A DNA stretch of 8,738 nucleotides from contig JAKISV010000122.1 of NCBI GenBank assembly GCA_021648425.1, positions 1 to 8,738 on the forward strand, written 5' to 3'. Within the stretch, counting starts at the first letter, position 1; each line of letters starts with the position of its first letter. This document shows, one piece after another, positions 6,127 through 8,738 of this stretch. Source of the stretch: Rhizobiaceae bacterium (GTDB lineage: Bacteria > Pseudomonadota > Alphaproteobacteria > Rhizobiales > Rhizobiaceae). Below the pieces are notes generated by a model. That model was not told where the DNA came from. It ran no database searches and saw only the letters and a program-made list of their open reading frames with translations. A program made the translations under genes and the position numbers.

Positions 6127-7353
6127 ATGTCAATACAGACGCTCATCAGCAAACTGAAAAACCAGACAACAGGTTTCCTCACCAATCAAAATGGTGCCAT
6201 TGCTATAATATTTGGCATTGCTTTGCTGCCCGTTATGATTTCTGCGGGTATTGCAGTTGACTATTCCCGAATTGCTTATACCGAAGGCGCAATCGCCAAT
6301 GCATTGGATGCGGCTGTTTTAATGTCCGGGCAGGCTCTTTCTGAGGGCAAACCCGTAAATGCTTCTTTCCGCAAGGAGTTTGACAATTTTTTCTATGCAA
6401 ACATCAATGGCCGCACCAAAATGACCACAACTGTGAAAATAGAATCTTTTTCAGCTGACCCGGCCACCGGTAAAGTTGCTGCCACTGTGAAATCTGAGTT
6501 GAAGACGGCATTCATGGGCATTATTGGCATAAACAATGTGGATATCACCTCAAATAGTGAAGCGGTATTTTCCTCCAAGAAAGTTGAACTAACCATGATG
6601 TTGGATGTTACCGGCTCCATGGACAGTCAGGGTAAACTTTCTGCACTGAAATCTGCTGCAACTAATGCGATTGATATTCTTATGCCTACCGGCTCAACCA
6701 ACAATAAGGTACGTATCGCACTTGTTCCTTATTCTGCTTCTGTCAATATTGGTTCTCTGGCTGGCACGGTCTCAAATAATCCGGGAAATGATTGTGTAAC
6801 CGAGCGTTACAACAATGAATTCAACGATGTTTCTTATACCACTACCAAAGTGGAGGGTAAGAGCGGTTCCTGTCCAAATCAGGAGGTTGTTCCGCTTTCC
6901 TCCACGCCTGGGCCTTTGAAAACCACCATCAACAGTTTTACTGCTAGTGGCTATACTGCCGGTCATTTGGGAGTTGCATGGAGTTACTACACTTTATCTC
7001 CTAACTGGGGCAATGCATGGCCTTCATCACCAACTCCTGCTGGTTATTCAAATAGTAACGTACAAAAAATTGCATTGCTGATGACTGATGGAGAGTTTAA
7101 CACGATTTATACAAGCGGATGGAATTCCTCAGAATTTGCAGAATCCACATGCACTGACATGAAGGCAAACGGTATTCTTATTTATTCAATTGCCTTCAAA
7201 GCACCCGGTAGCGCAAAGACTACGCTGAGCAACTGTGCAAGCCCGGATACGGCGCAAACAACCTATTTTTATTCTGCTGAGAGTTCCAGCGCGCTATCAA
7301 CGGCATTCACAGAAATTGCCAATGACATCAAAGGCCTGCGTCTCAGCAAATAA
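6127..7353 (+). CDS. TadG-like Flp pilus-assembly protein with VWA domain
   Basis: The ATG at 6127 is chosen because AGGAG sits six bases upstream; a longer TTG-initiated reading from 6052 lacks this. The 408-residue product begins with a short cytoplasmic tail and one membrane segment (about 23-45: NGAIAIIFGIALLPVMISAG and following), the Tad N-terminal signature in which the helix leads into DYSR. The rest should be periplasmic. A VWA domain spans about 151-405: MIDAS residues D160-x-T-G-S164 in LDVTGSMD, a candidate MIDAS Thr at 277 in GYTAGHLGVAW, and D321 in LLMTDGE. The first MIDAS serine is Thr (DxTxS), as is common in TadG. Four cysteines (223, 249, 342, 370) could form two disulfides. 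The C-terminus LRLSK is typical of the group. TadG proteins take part in Flp/Tad pilus assembly and adhesion, but no tadA/B/C, rcpA, cpaB, tadE or pilin gene is in the window, so a pilus role is inferred. The gene looks somewhat more AT-rich than its neighbours. Confidence 0.88.
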   Translation: MSIQTLISKLKNQTTGFLTNQNGAIAIIFGIALLPVMISAGIAVDYSRIAYTEGAIANALDAAVLMSGQALSEGKPVNASFRKEFDNFFYANINGRTKMTTTVKIESFSADPATGKVAATVKSELKTAFMGIIGINNVDITSNSEAVFSSKKVELTMMLDVTGSMDSQGKLSALKSAATNAIDILMPTGSTNNKVRIALVPYSASVNIGSLAGTVSNNPGNDCVTERYNNEFNDVSYTTTKVEGKSGSCPNQEVVPLSSTPGPLKTTINSFTASGYTAGHLGVAWSYYTLSPNWGNAWPSSPTPAGYSNSNVQKIALLMTDGEFNTIYTSGWNSSEFAESTCTDMKANGILIYSIAFKAPGSAKTTLSNCASPDTAQTTYFYSAESSSALSTAFTEIANDIKGLRLSK

Positions 7354-7371
7354 CTGATCTTGTTTCTCTGC

Positions 7372-7394
7372 AAGTTTCAGATCATCTGAAACTT
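7372..7394. repeat. 23-bp perfect palindrome downstream of the tadG-like gene
   Basis: The arms AAGTTTCAGAT (7372-7382) and ATCTGAAACTT (7384-7394) are exact reverse complements separated by one base. As RNA they give a ten-pair stem with a TCA loop. No T-tract follows, so it is not a terminator by itself. It sits 18 bases after the tadG stop and 12 bases before the terminator hairpin. Confidence 0.85.
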
Positions 7395-7406
7395 AAGCTT
7401 CAACTA

Positions 7407-7436
7407 AACCCCGTCAATTTGGCGGGGTTCTTTTTT
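7407..7436 (+). terminator. Rho-independent terminator of the tadG-like gene
   Basis: The stem AACCCCG (7407-7413) pairs with CGGGGTT (7423-7429), and it can extend inward through TCA/TGG, which includes one G-T wobble. C and six T residues (7431-7436) follow. This is a strong plus-strand terminator. On the minus strand it lies just past the acs stop, but the stem is followed there only by TTTAGTT, so termination of acs would be weaker. Confidence 0.9.
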
Positions 7437-7445
7437 GCTACACCC

Positions 7446-8738
7446 TCACTTCTTGTTCTGCCGGTTCTCAATCAACTCATCGACTACAGCGGGGTCGGCC
7501 AGAGTTGACGTATCCCCAAGGGCAGAAAAATCATCCTCGGCAATTTTGCGCAAAATACGCCGCATGATTTTGCCGGACCGGGTTTTTGGCAGGCCCGGCG
7601 CCCATTGAATTTTGTCCGGTGAAGCAATCGGTCCGATTTCTTTTCGCACCTGGCCAACCAGTTCTTTTTTCAGTTCATCACTGGGTTCAACACCGCTCAT
7701 CAAGGTGACATAGCAATAGATCCCCTGACCTTTGATATCATGCGGATATCCAACCACTGCCGCTTCGGACACCGCATCGTGGGCAACCAGTGCCGATTCC
7801 ACTTCCGCTGTCCCCATCCGGTGGCCTGAAATATTGATGACATCATCAACGCGTCCGGTAATCCAGTAATAACCGTCCTCATCACGCCGGCATCCATCAC
7901 CGGTGAAATATTTGCCTTTATAGGTGGAGAAATAAGTTTCAACAAACCGATCATGGTCGCCATATAAAGTGCGCATCTGACCGGGCCAGGAATCGACTAT
8001 GCAAAGATTTCCAGATACCGCACCCTCAAGCGGTTCACCTTCACCATCGACAAGTTGCGGCTGTACGCCCGGCAGCGGCCGCGTGGCAGAACCCGGTTTA
8101 AGCGCGGTGGCACCAGGCAGTGGTGTAATCATAATGCCACCGGTTTCCGTCTGCCACCAGGTATCAACAATCGGGCAGCGCCCCTCTCCCACCACATTAT
8201 AATACCACTCCCAGGCCTCCGGGTTTATCGGCTCGCCCACTGAACCAAGCAGGCGAAGCGAGGAGCGTGAAGTCGATTTTACCGGATCATCACCGCCCTG
8301 CATCAAAGCACGAATGGCTGTGGGGGCTGTATAAAATATATTCACCTGGTGTTTGTCACAAACCTCCCAGAACCGGGAAGTTGAAGGATAATTTGGCACC
8401 CCTTCAAACATCAGCGTCGTTGCCCCGTTGGCCAGTGGCCCATAGACAATATAGGAATGCCCGGTAACCCAGCCCACATCTGCCGTACACCAATAGATAT
8501 CACCCTCATGATAATCGAACACATATTGATGGGTGAATGATGCCCAAACCAGATAACCGCCGGTAGTATGCAACACACCTTTGGGTTTACCGGTGGAGCC
8601 CGATGTATAAAGAATAAACAACGGGTCTTCTGCATTCATTTCTTCTGGTTTGCAATCATTGGAAGCGGACGGCACAACCTCCTGCTACCATATATCGCGG
8701 CGCTCAACCCAGAGGATATCGCCACCGGTGCGTTTTAC
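7446..8738 (-). pseudogene. acs: Acetyl-CoA synthetase, interrupted by an in-frame amber codon, N-terminus beyond right edge
   Basis: Acs activates acetate with ATP to acetyl-AMP and transfers it to CoA. The visible C-terminal part, 409 residues from a GTG at 8675, carries the adenylate-forming core: YTSGSTGKPKG (P-loop, A3), WWQTETGG (A5), YFTGDG followed by DGYYWITGRVDDVINISGHR (A7, A8 hinge), and PKTRSGKIMRR with the lysine that is reversibly acetylated in known Acs (A10). From the edge (8738) to 8688 the same frame reads VKRTGGDI...ERRDIW, also plain Acs sequence. Between the two, 8685-8687 encodes TAG. No frameshift is needed, since homology is continuous in frame on both sides. Known Acs enzymes have an aromatic residue here (Tyr or Trp, from memory), so one substitution suffices. 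Since Acs is about 650 residues long, the N-terminal half lies outside. Every visible motif is intact, which suggests a recent mutation, a sequencing error or readthrough. It converges on tadG across the shared terminator region and ends in TGA. Confidence 0.8.

Noticed and set aside
8673..8675. GTG at 8675 as the true start of a short acetyl-CoA synthetase
   Set aside because: Acs homology continues in frame upstream to the window edge and the N-terminal half of the domain is required for activity, so this is the fragment after a nonsense codon and not a natural start.
8685..8687. Amber codon read as an amino acid throughout the genome (recoding)
   Set aside because: The DUF1674 gene stops at TAG exactly at its conserved Asp-Phe end, and the other genes use TAA or TGA normally.

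Overview
The window reads as chromosomal DNA of an alphaproteobacterium, most likely Hyphomicrobiales (Rhizobiales) or a close relative. The evidence is the gene set and order (rsmB, heparinase-like gene, purH and a HAD phosphatase in one direction, with a DUF1674/SDHAF4 gene divergent from rsmB), the alphaproteobacterial look of the proteins, and a base composition near 50% GC judged by eye. I found no tRNA, rRNA, CRISPR array, insertion sequence or phage gene.

Layout. Minus strand, 5596 down to 1: rsmB (16S rRNA m5C967 methyltransferase), a heparinase II/III-like protein, purH (last two steps of IMP synthesis) and a HAD-IIB type phosphatase that runs off the left edge. Gaps are 78, 121 and 101 bases with no convincing terminator, so these four are probably co-transcribed. 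Divergent from rsmB, on the plus strand, is a 62-codon DUF1674/SDHAF4 gene (succinate dehydrogenase assembly). It is followed by a regulatory-looking intergenic region (5869-6126) and then a TadG-like, membrane-anchored VWA protein that is not accompanied here by other tad pilus genes. A 23-bp palindrome and a strong Rho-independent terminator follow it. Converging from the right edge on the minus strand is the C-terminal two thirds of acetyl-CoA synthetase (acs).

Most of the window is ordinary housekeeping DNA. I found no new multi-gene system. The points that deserve a second look are: (1) an in-frame amber codon inside acs, with clear Acs homology on both sides of it; (2) a near-consensus sigma-54 promoter in front of tadG, a CtrA-like box about 100 bases upstream of it, and an inverted repeat that would hide the tadG Shine-Dalgarno only in transcripts started upstream of the sigma-54 start; (3) a three-copy 12-bp tandem repeat that multiplies the purH ribosome-binding site; (4) the perfect palindrome after tadG.
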